Assembly: GCF_002217755.1 (NCBI RefSeq)
Contig: NZ_BCFL01000020.1
Coordinates: 434,001 to 498,000 of the forward strand
Direction: 5' to 3'
Source of the DNA: Streptomyces hyaluromycini
Lineage (GTDB): Bacteria > Actinomycetota > Actinomycetes > Streptomycetales > Streptomycetaceae
DNA: 64,000 bases
Part shown: piece after piece, positions 17,932 through 25,921 of the stretch
Position numbering within the stretch: position 1 is the stretch's first letter
How the letters are laid out: the number at the start of each line of letters is the position of its first letter
Notes under the pieces: generated by a model
Databases searched by the model: none
Told to the model about the DNA's origin: nothing
The model's input: the letters and a program-made list of their open reading frames with translations, nothing else
Translations under genes and position numbers: made by a program

Positions 17932-19545
17932 GTGGAGTACAACCTTGCCGATCTGTTCGAGTCGGTCGTCGACGTGGCCGCGGACCGCGAGGCGCTCGTG
18001 TACCTCGACCACCCCGGAACGGGCGCGGAACGCCGGCTGACCTACGCCGAGCTGGACGCCGCCGCCAACCGCATCGGCCACCATCTGATCGACAGCGGCA
18101 TCCGCCCGGGCGAGCATCTCGGCCTGCACCTCTACAACGGGGTCGAGTACCTGCAGACGGTGCTCGGCTGCCTGAAGGCACGGGTCGTACCGGTCAACGT
18201 GAACTACCGGTACGTCGAAGAGGAGTTGGTGTACCTCTACCGGGACGCGGATCTCGTCGCGCTGGTCTTCGACGCGGAGTTCGACGACCGGGTGGCGGCG
18301 GCGCTGCCCCGGACGCCGAGGCTGCGGCACCTGGTGCGGGTGGGTGAGCCGGTGGACGCGGGGCTCAAGGCCGTCGCGTTCACGGAGGCCGAGGCCGCCG
18401 GGTCGCCCGGGCGGGGGTTCCCGGCGCGCTCGGCGGACGACCAGTTCATCATCTACACCGGCGGCACGACCGGGATGCCCAAGGGTGTGATGTGGCGCCA
18501 GGAGGACCTGTTCTTCGCGGGGCTGGGCGGCGGAGCGCCGACCGGTGAGCCGGTGAAGCGCCCGGAGGAGCTGGCCGAACGCGTCGCGGCGGGCGGGGCG
18601 GGCATCACCTTCTTCCCCACTCCCCCGCTGATGCACGGCACGTCCACGCTCACCACCTTCATCGGCTTCAACTTCGGACAACGAGTCGTGATCCACCGCA
18701 AGTTCGTGCCCGAGGAGGTGCTGCGGACCGTCGAGAAGGAGAAGGTCACCAGCATGTCGCTGGTCGGCGACGCGATGCTGCGCCCGCTCATCGACGCCCT
18801 CAACGGGCCGATGAAGGGCACCGACTGCTCCGCCATGTTCAGCGTCTCCTCCTCCGGCGCGATCCTCTCCGAGACCGTGCGCCGGCAGTTCAGCGCACTC
18901 GTCCCGAACGCCATGCTGCTGAACAACTTCGGCTCCTCCGAGTCCGGCTTCAACGGCACCGCGACCGAGGACTCCGGGGCCGGCAGCGGCTTCCGGGTCC
19001 GTGTCAACTCCCGTACGCAGGTGGTCGATCCGGCCAGCCACGAGCCGGTGGCGGTCGGCGAGATCGGCCGGGTCGCGCAGAGCGGGCACGTGCCGCTCGG
19101 CTACTACAACGACCCGGCGAAGACCGCCGAGACGTTCTTCGAGAAGGACGGCCGGAGGTGGGTGCTCCTCGGCGACATGGCGACGGTCGACGCGGACGGT
19201 GTCGTCACCGTGCTCGGCCGGGGCTCCCAGTGCATCAACACCGGGGGCGAGAAGGTGTACCCGGAGGAGGTCGAACAGGCGCTCAAATCGCATCCGGACG
19301 TGTACGACGCGCTCGTCGCCGGGGTGCCGGACACTACCTGGGGCAACCATGTGGCGGCCGTGGTGCAGCTGCGCGAGGGTGCCGAGCCGCCTTCCCTCAC
19401 GGACATCCAGACCCACTGCCGTAGCCGGCTGGCCGGGTACAAGGTCCCCCGTCAGCTGGTGATCGCCGAGGCCATCCAGCGGTCGCCGAGCGGCAAGGCG
19501 GACTACCGGTGGGCGCGGGAGGTGGCAGTGGCCGCCGACCGGTAG
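17932..19545 (+). CDS. Acyl-CoA synthetase (FadD-type, ANL superfamily)
   Basis: This 537-residue adenylate-forming ligase activates a fatty or steroid acid as an acyl-AMP, then as the CoA thioester. The P-loop is YTGGTTGMPKGVMW (about residue 185). Further motifs are the NNFGSSESG segment, the hinge region VLLGDMATVDADGVV...LGRGSQCINTGGEKVYPEEVE, and the C-terminal catalytic Lys in SPSGKADYRW. The GTG start has AGGAGG at 17922-17927. The substrate is likely that of the divergent crotonase/Ltp operon, since both sides share a palindrome. Confidence 0.93.
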   Translation: MEYNLADLFESVVDVAADREALVYLDHPGTGAERRLTYAELDAAANRIGHHLIDSGIRPGEHLGLHLYNGVEYLQTVLGCLKARVVPVNVNYRYVEEELVYLYRDADLVALVFDAEFDDRVAAALPRTPRLRHLVRVGEPVDAGLKAVAFTEAEAAGSPGRGFPARSADDQFIIYTGGTTGMPKGVMWRQEDLFFAGLGGGAPTGEPVKRPEELAERVAAGGAGITFFPTPPLMHGTSTLTTFIGFNFGQRVVIHRKFVPEEVLRTVEKEKVTSMSLVGDAMLRPLIDALNGPMKGTDCSAMFSVSSSGAILSETVRRQFSALVPNAMLLNNFGSSESGFNGTATEDSGAGSGFRVRVNSRTQVVDPASHEPVAVGEIGRVAQSGHVPLGYYNDPAKTAETFFEKDGRRWVLLGDMATVDADGVVTVLGRGSQCINTGGEKVYPEEVEQALKSHPDVYDALVAGVPDTTWGNHVAAVVQLREGAEPPSLTDIQTHCRSRLAGYKVPRQLVIAEAIQRSPSGKADYRWAREVAVAADR

Positions 19546-19557
19546 GCCGTGCGAGCA

Positions 19558-19621
19558 GCGGGTCATGACCCGCCGGGCGTGCTCTTTGCACGCGGTTGAC
19601 CCGGATGTTTGAACACCGGGT
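19558..19621. promoter_or_regulatory. Cluster of three palindromes after fadD-type gene
   Basis: GCGGGTCATGACCCGC (19558-19573) is a perfect loop-free palindrome. GCGTGC/GCACGC (19577-19582, 19588-19593) is a hairpin. ACCCGG/CCGGGT (19599-19604, 19616-19621) encloses TGTTTGAACA. Together they may terminate the acyl-CoA synthetase transcript and regulate the next gene, which starts at 19712. Confidence 0.45.
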
Positions 19622-19711
19622 TACGTCAGGCCGTACGCGAGGTTGGCGGTTCCTGACCTGCGGGCCCGGTCCGCCGTGCCATCACCGGGCTTCGCACGGA
19701 AGGACTTACGG

Positions 19712-21811
19712 GTGTCGCACCTCACGCCCCCTCGCCAACTGCTGGACGCGGACGCGTCGGCACCGGACCCGGCGGCGGGGACACCGGCCGCGCCGGCGGA
19801 GACCGGGACCGAGCCGGACGCCCCGTCGGGCGCACACCCGACGGATGACGGGGCCGAGACCGGCGCGCGGGCTGTCGAGGCGAGCGAGCCGGGCAGGGGT
19901 CCCGAGGCAGTCGAAGACGCCGACGCGGACACTAGTCCCGGAGCGGAGGAGCAGGAGGAGCAGGAGGACGAGGCGACCGGCGACGAGGAGCACGGCGAGG
20001 CGGCCGGGAAAACCAGCGGCGAGGCGGCCGAGGAGACCAATACCTCACTCCCTGCCGCCGCCGACGACGAACGCGCTCCCGAGGGCACCGAGCCGCACAC
20101 CGGCCCCGCCACGGCCGCGGACGGGACCGAACCCGATTCCCGGGCCGCCGGCTCCGGCCGCCCCGGCTGGTTCGGCCGGTTCCGCCGCAACCCCCGCATC
20201 ACAACCGGCGTGCGGGTGGGGACGAGTGTCCTGGCGGGTGCGTTCGTGCTCGGCGCGATCCTCGTGCCGGACCGCCTCGACCGGTTCTCCTTCCAGACCT
20301 TCCTCCGCCTCCCCGTCGAAGCGGTGTACCTCTCGGTCATCCTGCTCGCACTGCCGTCGAAGGCACGGCGGATCGCGGCCGTCGTCACAGGGACGCTCCT
20401 CGGCCTGTCCACCGTCCTGAAGTGCCTCGACATGGGCTTCTACCAGACCCTGGCCCGACCGTTCGACCTGGTCTTCGACTGGGTTCTGCTGACCGACGCG
20501 GCGGACTGGGTGAAGGACTCCTTCGGTCACACGGGCGAGGTGCTCGCGGTGATCGGGGTGATCGTCCTGCTCGTCGCCGTGCTCGTGCTGAGCGCGCTCG
20601 CGATGGTGCGGCTGGCGAACGTCCTGGACCGGCACCGCCCCGCGGCCGTGAGCACCACGCTCGTGCTCGGCACCGTGTGGATCACCTGTTTCTCGCTGGG
20701 CGTGCAGTTCGCCGGCATCCCGTTCGCCACCAAGGGCTACAGCCAGTTCCTCGCCAACCGTGTGCAGTACGTCCGCGACGGACTGGGGGACGCCGACGTC
20801 TTCAAGAAGCAGCTCGCCGTCGACGCCTACGCCAACACCCCGTCCGACCAGCTGCTGACCGGACTGCGCGGCAAGGACGTGCTGTTCACCTTCATCGAGA
20901 GCTACGGCCGGGTGGCGATCGACGATCCGGCGATGGCTCCGGAGATCGACGCGACGCTGAACGAGGGGAACGCCCGGCTCAAGTCGGCCGGTTTCGCGGC
21001 GCAGAGCGGCTGGCTCAGGTCACCCGTGACGGGCGCCGGCAGCTGGCTCGCCCACTCGACGTTCCTGTCCGGCCTGTGGATCAACAACCAGCAGCGGTAC
21101 CGGACCCTGACCACCGGCGACCACGCGACCCTCACCAGCTACTTCCAGAAGACCGGGGCCTGGCGCACGGTCGGCATCGTGCCGGGCGTGCGCAAGGCCT
21201 GGCCCGAGGGCAAGTACTTCGGCCTCGACCACATCTACGACTCCACGCACCTCGGTTACTACGGTCCGTACTTCAGCTGGACGCCGGTGCCGGACCAGTT
21301 CAGCCTGGAGGCCTTCCAGAAGCTGGAGCACGGCAAGAAGAACCGCGACCCGATCATGGCGGAGATCATCCTGGCCTCCAGCCACAACCCCTGGTCCCCC
21401 ATCGCTCACATCATCGACTGGAAGGATCTCGGGAACGGCAGGATCTTCTACAAGATCAAGAAGGAGGGCACGAACCCCACGGAGGTCTGGAAGAGCGCGA
21501 AGAGCGTGCGAACCGAGTACCGCAAGGCGATCCAGTACTCCCTGGACAGCCTGACCCAGTGGATGCAGCGCTACGGCGACGACAACACCGTCCTCGTCTT
21601 CCTCGGCGACCATCAGCCCGTCCCGACGGTCACGGCCGGCAGCACCAGCCGGGACGTGCCGGTCACCATCGTCGCCCGCGACCCGAAGGTCCTGGACCGG
21701 GTCTCCGGGTGGGGCTGGACGGACGGGCTCAAGCCCGCGGACAACGCACCGGAGTGGGCCATGAACCAGTTCCGTGACCGCTTCCTGAAGGCGTTCGGGC
21801 CGCAGAGCTGA
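19712..21811 (+). CDS. Membrane-anchored sulfatase/phosphoglycerol-transferase-like protein, copy 1
   Basis: This 699-residue membrane protein begins with an acidic, Ala/Glu-rich cytoplasmic tail of about 160 residues. About five membrane helices follow (for example VGTSVLAGAFVLGAIL and VLAVIGVIVLLVAVLVL), then an extracytoplasmic alkaline-phosphatase-superfamily domain. Visible motifs are VLFTFIESYGR, GAGSWLAHSTFLSGLWINNQQRY, ILASSHNPW and VFLGDHQP (metal-binding Asp-His). The architecture recalls LtaS-like lipoteichoic acid synthases, but the substrate is unknown. GTG follows GGAAGGA. The next gene is a tandem duplicate that even shares the leader. Confidence 0.82.
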   Translation: MSHLTPPRQLLDADASAPDPAAGTPAAPAETGTEPDAPSGAHPTDDGAETGARAVEASEPGRGPEAVEDADADTSPGAEEQEEQEDEATGDEEHGEAAGKTSGEAAEETNTSLPAAADDERAPEGTEPHTGPATAADGTEPDSRAAGSGRPGWFGRFRRNPRITTGVRVGTSVLAGAFVLGAILVPDRLDRFSFQTFLRLPVEAVYLSVILLALPSKARRIAAVVTGTLLGLSTVLKCLDMGFYQTLARPFDLVFDWVLLTDAADWVKDSFGHTGEVLAVIGVIVLLVAVLVLSALAMVRLANVLDRHRPAAVSTTLVLGTVWITCFSLGVQFAGIPFATKGYSQFLANRVQYVRDGLGDADVFKKQLAVDAYANTPSDQLLTGLRGKDVLFTFIESYGRVAIDDPAMAPEIDATLNEGNARLKSAGFAAQSGWLRSPVTGAGSWLAHSTFLSGLWINNQQRYRTLTTGDHATLTSYFQKTGAWRTVGIVPGVRKAWPEGKYFGLDHIYDSTHLGYYGPYFSWTPVPDQFSLEAFQKLEHGKKNRDPIMAEIILASSHNPWSPIAHIIDWKDLGNGRIFYKIKKEGTNPTEVWKSAKSVRTEYRKAIQYSLDSLTQWMQRYGDDNTVLVFLGDHQPVPTVTAGSTSRDVPVTIVARDPKVLDRVSGWGWTDGLKPADNAPEWAMNQFRDRFLKAFGPQS

Positions 21812-21919
21812 GCTCGGCCCAGGTGTCCGGGGCGGGGCGGGGCGGGATCACCTTCTTCCCGCCTCCCCACCGCCAGGACGCACGGGTGTGCCACCGCCGC
21901 AGGGCGGTCCCGGGGCCGT

Positions 21920-21960
21920 ACTCTGTGCGCACGATCTGACGTCGATCACGCACACAGAGT
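21920..21960. promoter_or_regulatory. Inverted repeat upstream of second sulfatase-like gene
   Basis: ACTCTGTG (21920-21927) and CACAGAGT (21953-21960) are perfect 8-bp arms 25 bases apart, ending 27 bases before the next start codon. It may be a terminator of copy 1 or an operator of copy 2. Confidence 0.4.
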
Positions 21961-21987
21961 CACAACGGCCGCACGGAAGGATCTCCG

Positions 21988-23766
21988 GTGTCGCACCCCA
22001 CGCCCGCCCGGCCGCCGGAGACCGTGCCGTCACCGGCCGGTCCCGGCACGGGCGAAGGCCGGCGGCGAAGGCATCCGCGGACCGCCCGGGGCATCTCGGT
22101 GGGGACGACCGCCGGGTCCGCCGCCCTGCTGCTGGCCGCGCTGCTGCTGCCCAACCGGCTCGACCTGCTCGCGCCGCCGGCGTTCCTGCGCCTCCCCGGC
22201 GAGGGGATCGTGCTCGTGGCCGTCCTGCTGGTGCTGCCCGGGCGGGCGCGGCGGGTCACCGCGGTGCTGGCGGGCGCGGCGCTGGGGGTGCTGACGCTGG
22301 TGAAGTGCCTGGACATGGGCTTCTACTCGGCGTTGCAACGCCCGTTCGACCTGGTGCTCGACTGGATCCTGCTGGACGACGCGGCGGACTACGTACGGGA
22401 GTCGTTCGGCCGGACCAGTGAGGTGCTCGCGATCGCCGGGGCCCTGCTGCTCGCCGTGGCCGTGCCCGTGGTGACCGTTCTCGCGCTGGTGCGGCTCGCC
22501 GAGCGGATGGCACGCCGGCGTCCGCCCGCGGGCCGTACCGCTCTGGTCCTGGCCGTCGCCTGGGTCACCTGTGCCGCCTTCGGCCTTCAGGCCGGCGGCG
22601 CGCCCGTCGCCGCCACGCTCGACGCCCGGTTGGTGGACGAGCGGGTGCAGGCAGTCCGGGCGGGTCTTGCGGACGCGCGGGTCTTCGCGGCGGAGGCCGC
22701 CGTCGACGCCTTCGAGAGGACACCGCCGGACCGGCTGCTGACGGGCTTGCGCGGCAAGGACGTGCTGTTCACGTTCGTCGAGAGCTACGGCCGTACGGCG
22801 ATCGAGGATCCGGCGATGGCGCGGCAGGTCGGCGCGGTCCTCCGGGAGGGAACCGCCTCGCTCAAGGCGGCCGGTTTCGACGCCCGCAGCGGCTGGCTGC
22901 GCTCCCCGGTCCTCGGCGCGGGCAGCTGGATGTGCCACGCCACGCTGCTGTCCGGACTGTGGATCAACAACCAGCAGCGTTACCGCAATCTGGTCTCCGG
23001 TGACCGGATGACCCTCAACCAGTACTTCCGAAGGACCGGCGCGTGGCGCACGGTCGGTGTCGTCCCGGGCGTCCGCCGCACCTGGCCCGAGGCCCGGTTC
23101 TTCGGTCTCGACCGCGCCTACGACTCCACGCACCTCGGCTACCACGGCCCGTACTTCAGCTGGACGCCCGTCCCCGACCAGTTCACGCTGGAGGCCTTCG
23201 ACCGCCTGGAGTACGGGCGGAAGAACCGGCGTCCGCTGATGGCGGAGATCATCCTCGCCTCCAGCCACCAGCCCTGGGCGCCGCTCCCCCGCATGATCGA
23301 CTGGAAGGACCTCGGTGACGGCTCGGTGTTCGGGCCGATCCAGAAGGCGGGCAAGGACCCGGCGGAGGTCTGGAAGGACACGGAGAGCGTACGCACCGAG
23401 TACCGCGTCTCGATCGAGTACTCGCTGCGCAGCCTGTTCGGGTTCATGGGGCGCCACGCCCGCCAGAACACGGTTCTGGTCTTCCTCGGCGACCACCAGC
23501 CCCGCCCGGAGGTAGTCGCCGGCAGCCCGCGCCGGGACGTCCCCGTCACGATCGTCGCCCATGACCCGGCGGTCCTGGACCGGGTCGCCGGGTGGGGCTG
23601 GACGCCGGGCCTCAAGCCCGCCGCGGACGCGCCGATCTGGGCGATGGACCAGTTCCGCGACCGTTTCCTGGAGGCGTTCGGGCCGCAGGGCCGAACGCCT
23701 GCTCAGCCGTCCAGGAAGTCGACGGTACGGCGGACGAACCACTCGGGGTCGTCGAGCCAGGGGTAG
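21988..23766 (+). CDS. Membrane-anchored sulfatase/phosphoglycerol-transferase-like protein, copy 2
   Basis: This 592-residue paralogue of the preceding gene shares long identical stretches throughout the catalytic domain (VLFTFVESYGR, SGLWINNQQRY, THLGYHGPYFSWTPVPDQF, VFLGDHQP). It lacks the acidic tail, having only about 35 polar residues before the first helix. The codon equivalent to copy 1's TGA stop reads CGA, so the frame runs 22 codons further (RTPAQPSRKSTV...) and overlaps the 3' end of the convergent hydrolase gene by 64 bases. The GTG start and upstream GGAAGGA-like leader match copy 1, so the duplication included the ribosome site. Confidence 0.82.
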   Translation: MSHPTPARPPETVPSPAGPGTGEGRRRRHPRTARGISVGTTAGSAALLLAALLLPNRLDLLAPPAFLRLPGEGIVLVAVLLVLPGRARRVTAVLAGAALGVLTLVKCLDMGFYSALQRPFDLVLDWILLDDAADYVRESFGRTSEVLAIAGALLLAVAVPVVTVLALVRLAERMARRRPPAGRTALVLAVAWVTCAAFGLQAGGAPVAATLDARLVDERVQAVRAGLADARVFAAEAAVDAFERTPPDRLLTGLRGKDVLFTFVESYGRTAIEDPAMARQVGAVLREGTASLKAAGFDARSGWLRSPVLGAGSWMCHATLLSGLWINNQQRYRNLVSGDRMTLNQYFRRTGAWRTVGVVPGVRRTWPEARFFGLDRAYDSTHLGYHGPYFSWTPVPDQFTLEAFDRLEYGRKNRRPLMAEIILASSHQPWAPLPRMIDWKDLGDGSVFGPIQKAGKDPAEVWKDTESVRTEYRVSIEYSLRSLFGFMGRHARQNTVLVFLGDHQPRPEVVAGSPRRDVPVTIVAHDPAVLDRVAGWGWTPGLKPAADAPIWAMDQFRDRFLEAFGPQGRTPAQPSRKSTVRRTNHSGSSSQG

Positions 23767-24539
23767 TGACCGGCACCGGGCTGCACGGCGACCTCGGCGG
23801 TCGGGAAGGCCTCGGCGGCGCGCCGGGCCAGGGCCGGGCTGGGGCCGCCGTCGAGCTCACCGGCGTACACCAGGACGGGGGCGGCGAGAGCGCGCAGGGC
23901 GATTCGGGTGGCGTCCGGGGTGAAGGCGCCCTCGCCGAAGTAGCGGTCGCCCGCCTCGTCGTTGGTCTGCTCCTCGGCGGCCGCGTCGTGCGCGCGGGCG
24001 GCGTCGTCCCAGCGGCCGTAGAAGAAGGGCATGAACGCCTCGTCGAAGTCCCCGGAGCCGGTCAGCCACGCCTCCAGCGCGGGGAACGCCCTCTCGAACC
24101 AGGGCTCCCCCATCCGTAGCCGGGCCGCCGCCAGCCGGTCCTCGGGGGTGGCCCGCAGGCCGAGGGCCGAGGGGTTGCCGGTGATCAGCGCGAGCCGCCG
24201 CACCCGCCGCGGATGGGCCGCCGCGTACAGGATCGCCAGGCTCGCACCGGCCGAGTGCGCCAGTACGTCCATGTGGTCGAGCCCCATGTGGGCGCGCAAC
24301 ATCTCCACGTCGTCGACCAGTCGGTCGCAGCGGTACGACGCCGGGTCGGCGGGCGTGGCGGAGTCGCCGGTCCCCCGCAGGTCGAGCAGGACCAGCCGGC
24401 GGCGGGCGGCCAGCCCGCCCAGGTCCCCGAGGTAGGCGGAGGCCCGCATGGGGCCGCCCGGGAGCACGACGAGGGGTTCGCCCTCGCCTCTGACGTGGTA
24501 GGCGAGACGGGTGCCGTCGGCCGCGGTGAACGTGGGCAT
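23703..24539 (-). CDS. Alpha/beta hydrolase (proline-iminopeptidase-like)
   Basis: This 278-residue soluble hydrolase has an oxyanion loop (LPGGPMRASAYLGDL), nucleophile elbow AHSAGAS, acid strand VLVYAGELDGG and catalytic His in AGHYPWLDDPEWF. A cap region lies between. The family includes aminopeptidases, esterases and dehalogenases; the substrate cannot be read. The ATG at 24539 is the only start close to the conserved TRLAYHVRGEG strand. Its 3' end is invaded by the extended copy 2 sulfatase-like frame. Confidence 0.87.
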   Translation of the reverse strand: MPTFTAADGTRLAYHVRGEGEPLVVLPGGPMRASAYLGDLGGLAARRRLVLLDLRGTGDSATPADPASYRCDRLVDDVEMLRAHMGLDHMDVLAHSAGASLAILYAAAHPRRVRRLALITGNPSALGLRATPEDRLAAARLRMGEPWFERAFPALEAWLTGSGDFDEAFMPFFYGRWDDAARAHDAAAEEQTNDEAGDRYFGEGAFTPDATRIALRALAAPVLVYAGELDGGPSPALARRAAEAFPTAEVAVQPGAGHYPWLDDPEWFVRRTVDFLDG

Positions 24540-24653
24540 GACGCCGATCTTCGGGGACGGTGGCGCGGCGTCGCAAATGGCCGGCGCGACCGGCGCGGTG
24601 CATCGGCCCCGCCTCCGCCGAACGTGTGACAGGGAGCAAGCGCTGTGCTCGCA

Positions 24654-24680
24654 GGGGGCATGCAGATGCTGCATGCCCCC
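24654..24680. promoter_or_regulatory. Perfect 12-bp inverted repeat upstream of small secreted protein gene
   Basis: GGGGGCATGCAG (24654-24665), spacer ATG, CTGCATGCCCCC (24669-24680). The 27-bp palindrome lies 24 bases before the start codon of the secreted protein. With so short a spacer it could be a repressor site or a leader RNA hairpin. Confidence 0.6.
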
Positions 24681-24703
24681 TCACGTGGCACGAAAGGTTC
24701 GAG

Positions 24704-25141
24704 ATGAAGCGTTTCCCGATCGGCGTCCTGGTCACCGCGGCGGTTCTCGCCGCGAGCGGAACGGCCATCGCCGTCACTCGCGGCACAGCCGATCAGCCGG
24801 ACGGGAGGAAGACCGGCCGGCCACCCGTGGTGAAGTCCGCTGCGGCACAGGCGGAGGTGTACACGTGGGTGCACGGCCCGCATGTCGTGGTGCCGCCCGG
24901 CCAGGCCCGCAGCACCGAGGCGCTGTGCCCGGCCGGGCAGGTGCCCACGGGCGGCGGCTACAACGGCGCCGACGGGGGCATCATCAGCATCGTGGTCAGG
25001 ACGAACTCGCCGACGACGCAGGGGTGGAACGTCGCAGGCCTGAACACCAGTTCAACCAGGTCGGTCGAACTCTGGTCCGAGGCGATCTGTGCTCCCGGCA
25101 CCCAGGCCGAGGTCGGACCGCCCGCAGCGGTCGCCAAGTGA
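24704..25141 (+). CDS. Small secreted protein of unknown function
   Basis: This 145-residue protein has a clear Sec signal peptide (MKRFPIGVLVTAAVLAASGTAIA) and a mature part with two cysteines (EALCPAG and EAICAPG) that could form one disulfide. The sequence is Gly/Thr/Val-rich, suggesting a beta sandwich. I recognise no family. The ATG has AAAGG upstream. It is divergent from the hydrolase gene, with a strong palindrome in the leader, and converges on the methyltransferase gene. Confidence 0.72.
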   Translation: MKRFPIGVLVTAAVLAASGTAIAVTRGTADQPDGRKTGRPPVVKSAAAQAEVYTWVHGPHVVVPPGQARSTEALCPAGQVPTGGGYNGADGGIISIVVRTNSPTTQGWNVAGLNTSSTRSVELWSEAICAPGTQAEVGPPAAVAK

Positions 25142-25142
25142 G

Positions 25143-25158
25143 CCGGTGACCGCACCGG
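25143..25158. terminator. Short hairpin between convergent genes
   Basis: CCGGTG (25143-25148) and CACCGG (25153-25158) with a four-base loop, directly after the stop of the secreted protein gene and before the end of the convergent methyltransferase gene. Confidence 0.35.
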
Positions 25159-25173
25159 GAGGATCCGGGGTCG

Positions 25174-25893
25174 TCAGACGCGCGGGGCCGGCTTGCTCAC
25201 CCGGAACGCGAACTGCCCGCAGAACGTGAGCTTGCGGAGGTTCACCAGGGCCGCGTCCCGCCTGCTCTTGCGGGCCCAGGCGTCGATCTCCGTGTTGAGC
25301 GGCGACTCCGTCTGCCAGAAGCGGCCGTACTCCTTCTTCCGCGAGCCGTGGTACGTGCGCATGATCAGTGTCACGCCGTCGAGCGAGGGCCGGATCTCCT
25401 CCAGGGCGAGCCCGGCCTCCTCGACCAGCACCCGGAATCCGTAGGGCGTGTAGTTCCAGAGGCTGAAGGAGTGGTACGGCTCGAACTGGGAGGTGCTGCC
25501 GATGAACAGCCCGCCCGGACGCAGCACTCTGCTCACCTCCGCGAGCAGTTCCCTGGGCCTGGCGACGTGTTCGAAGACCTGGTGGGAGTAGACGAGCGGT
25601 ACGGCGTCGGAGCGGAACGGCAGGTTGACGCCGTCGAAGTACACCACGCTGTCGCCGCCCGGTGTGCGCTGGGCGGCCTCCGGCGAATCGCGGATGTCGA
25701 CTCCCACCCAGCGGACGCCGGAGTCGTGCTTGCGGAAGAGCTCGGCCGACGTACCCCGCCCGCAGCCGAGGTCCACCACCCGGTCCGGTGCCCGCGGCGA
25801 GCGCATGGCTTCGTCGAGGTAGTAGCGGGAGGTGACCTGGCGAGCGTGGTCGTCAGGGATGCAGTCGCGCATGAGTTCCCACAGGGTCGACAT
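25174..25893 (-). CDS. Class I SAM-dependent methyltransferase
   Basis: This 239-residue methyltransferase (type 11 fold) has motif I VVDLGCGRGTSAELF, the acidic end of strand 2 in WVGVDIRDS, and post-motif VYSHQVFEHVARPRELLAEVSRVLRPGGLF. The substrate is unknown. The C-terminal half (SLWNYTPYGFRVLVEEAGL) is typical of small-molecule or glycan-linked methyltransferases. It is followed on the same strand by a metallophosphoesterase gene after 28 bases, so the two could be cotranscribed. Confidence 0.87.
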   Translation of the reverse strand: MSTLWELMRDCIPDDHARQVTSRYYLDEAMRSPRAPDRVVDLGCGRGTSAELFRKHDSGVRWVGVDIRDSPEAAQRTPGGDSVVYFDGVNLPFRSDAVPLVYSHQVFEHVARPRELLAEVSRVLRPGGLFIGSTSQFEPYHSFSLWNYTPYGFRVLVEEAGLALEEIRPSLDGVTLIMRTYHGSRKKEYGRFWQTESPLNTEIDAWARKSRRDAALVNLRKLTFCGQFAFRVSKPAPRV

Positions 25894-25921
25894 GTCCCCA
25901 CGCTACGGAGGCGCCCTTCTT

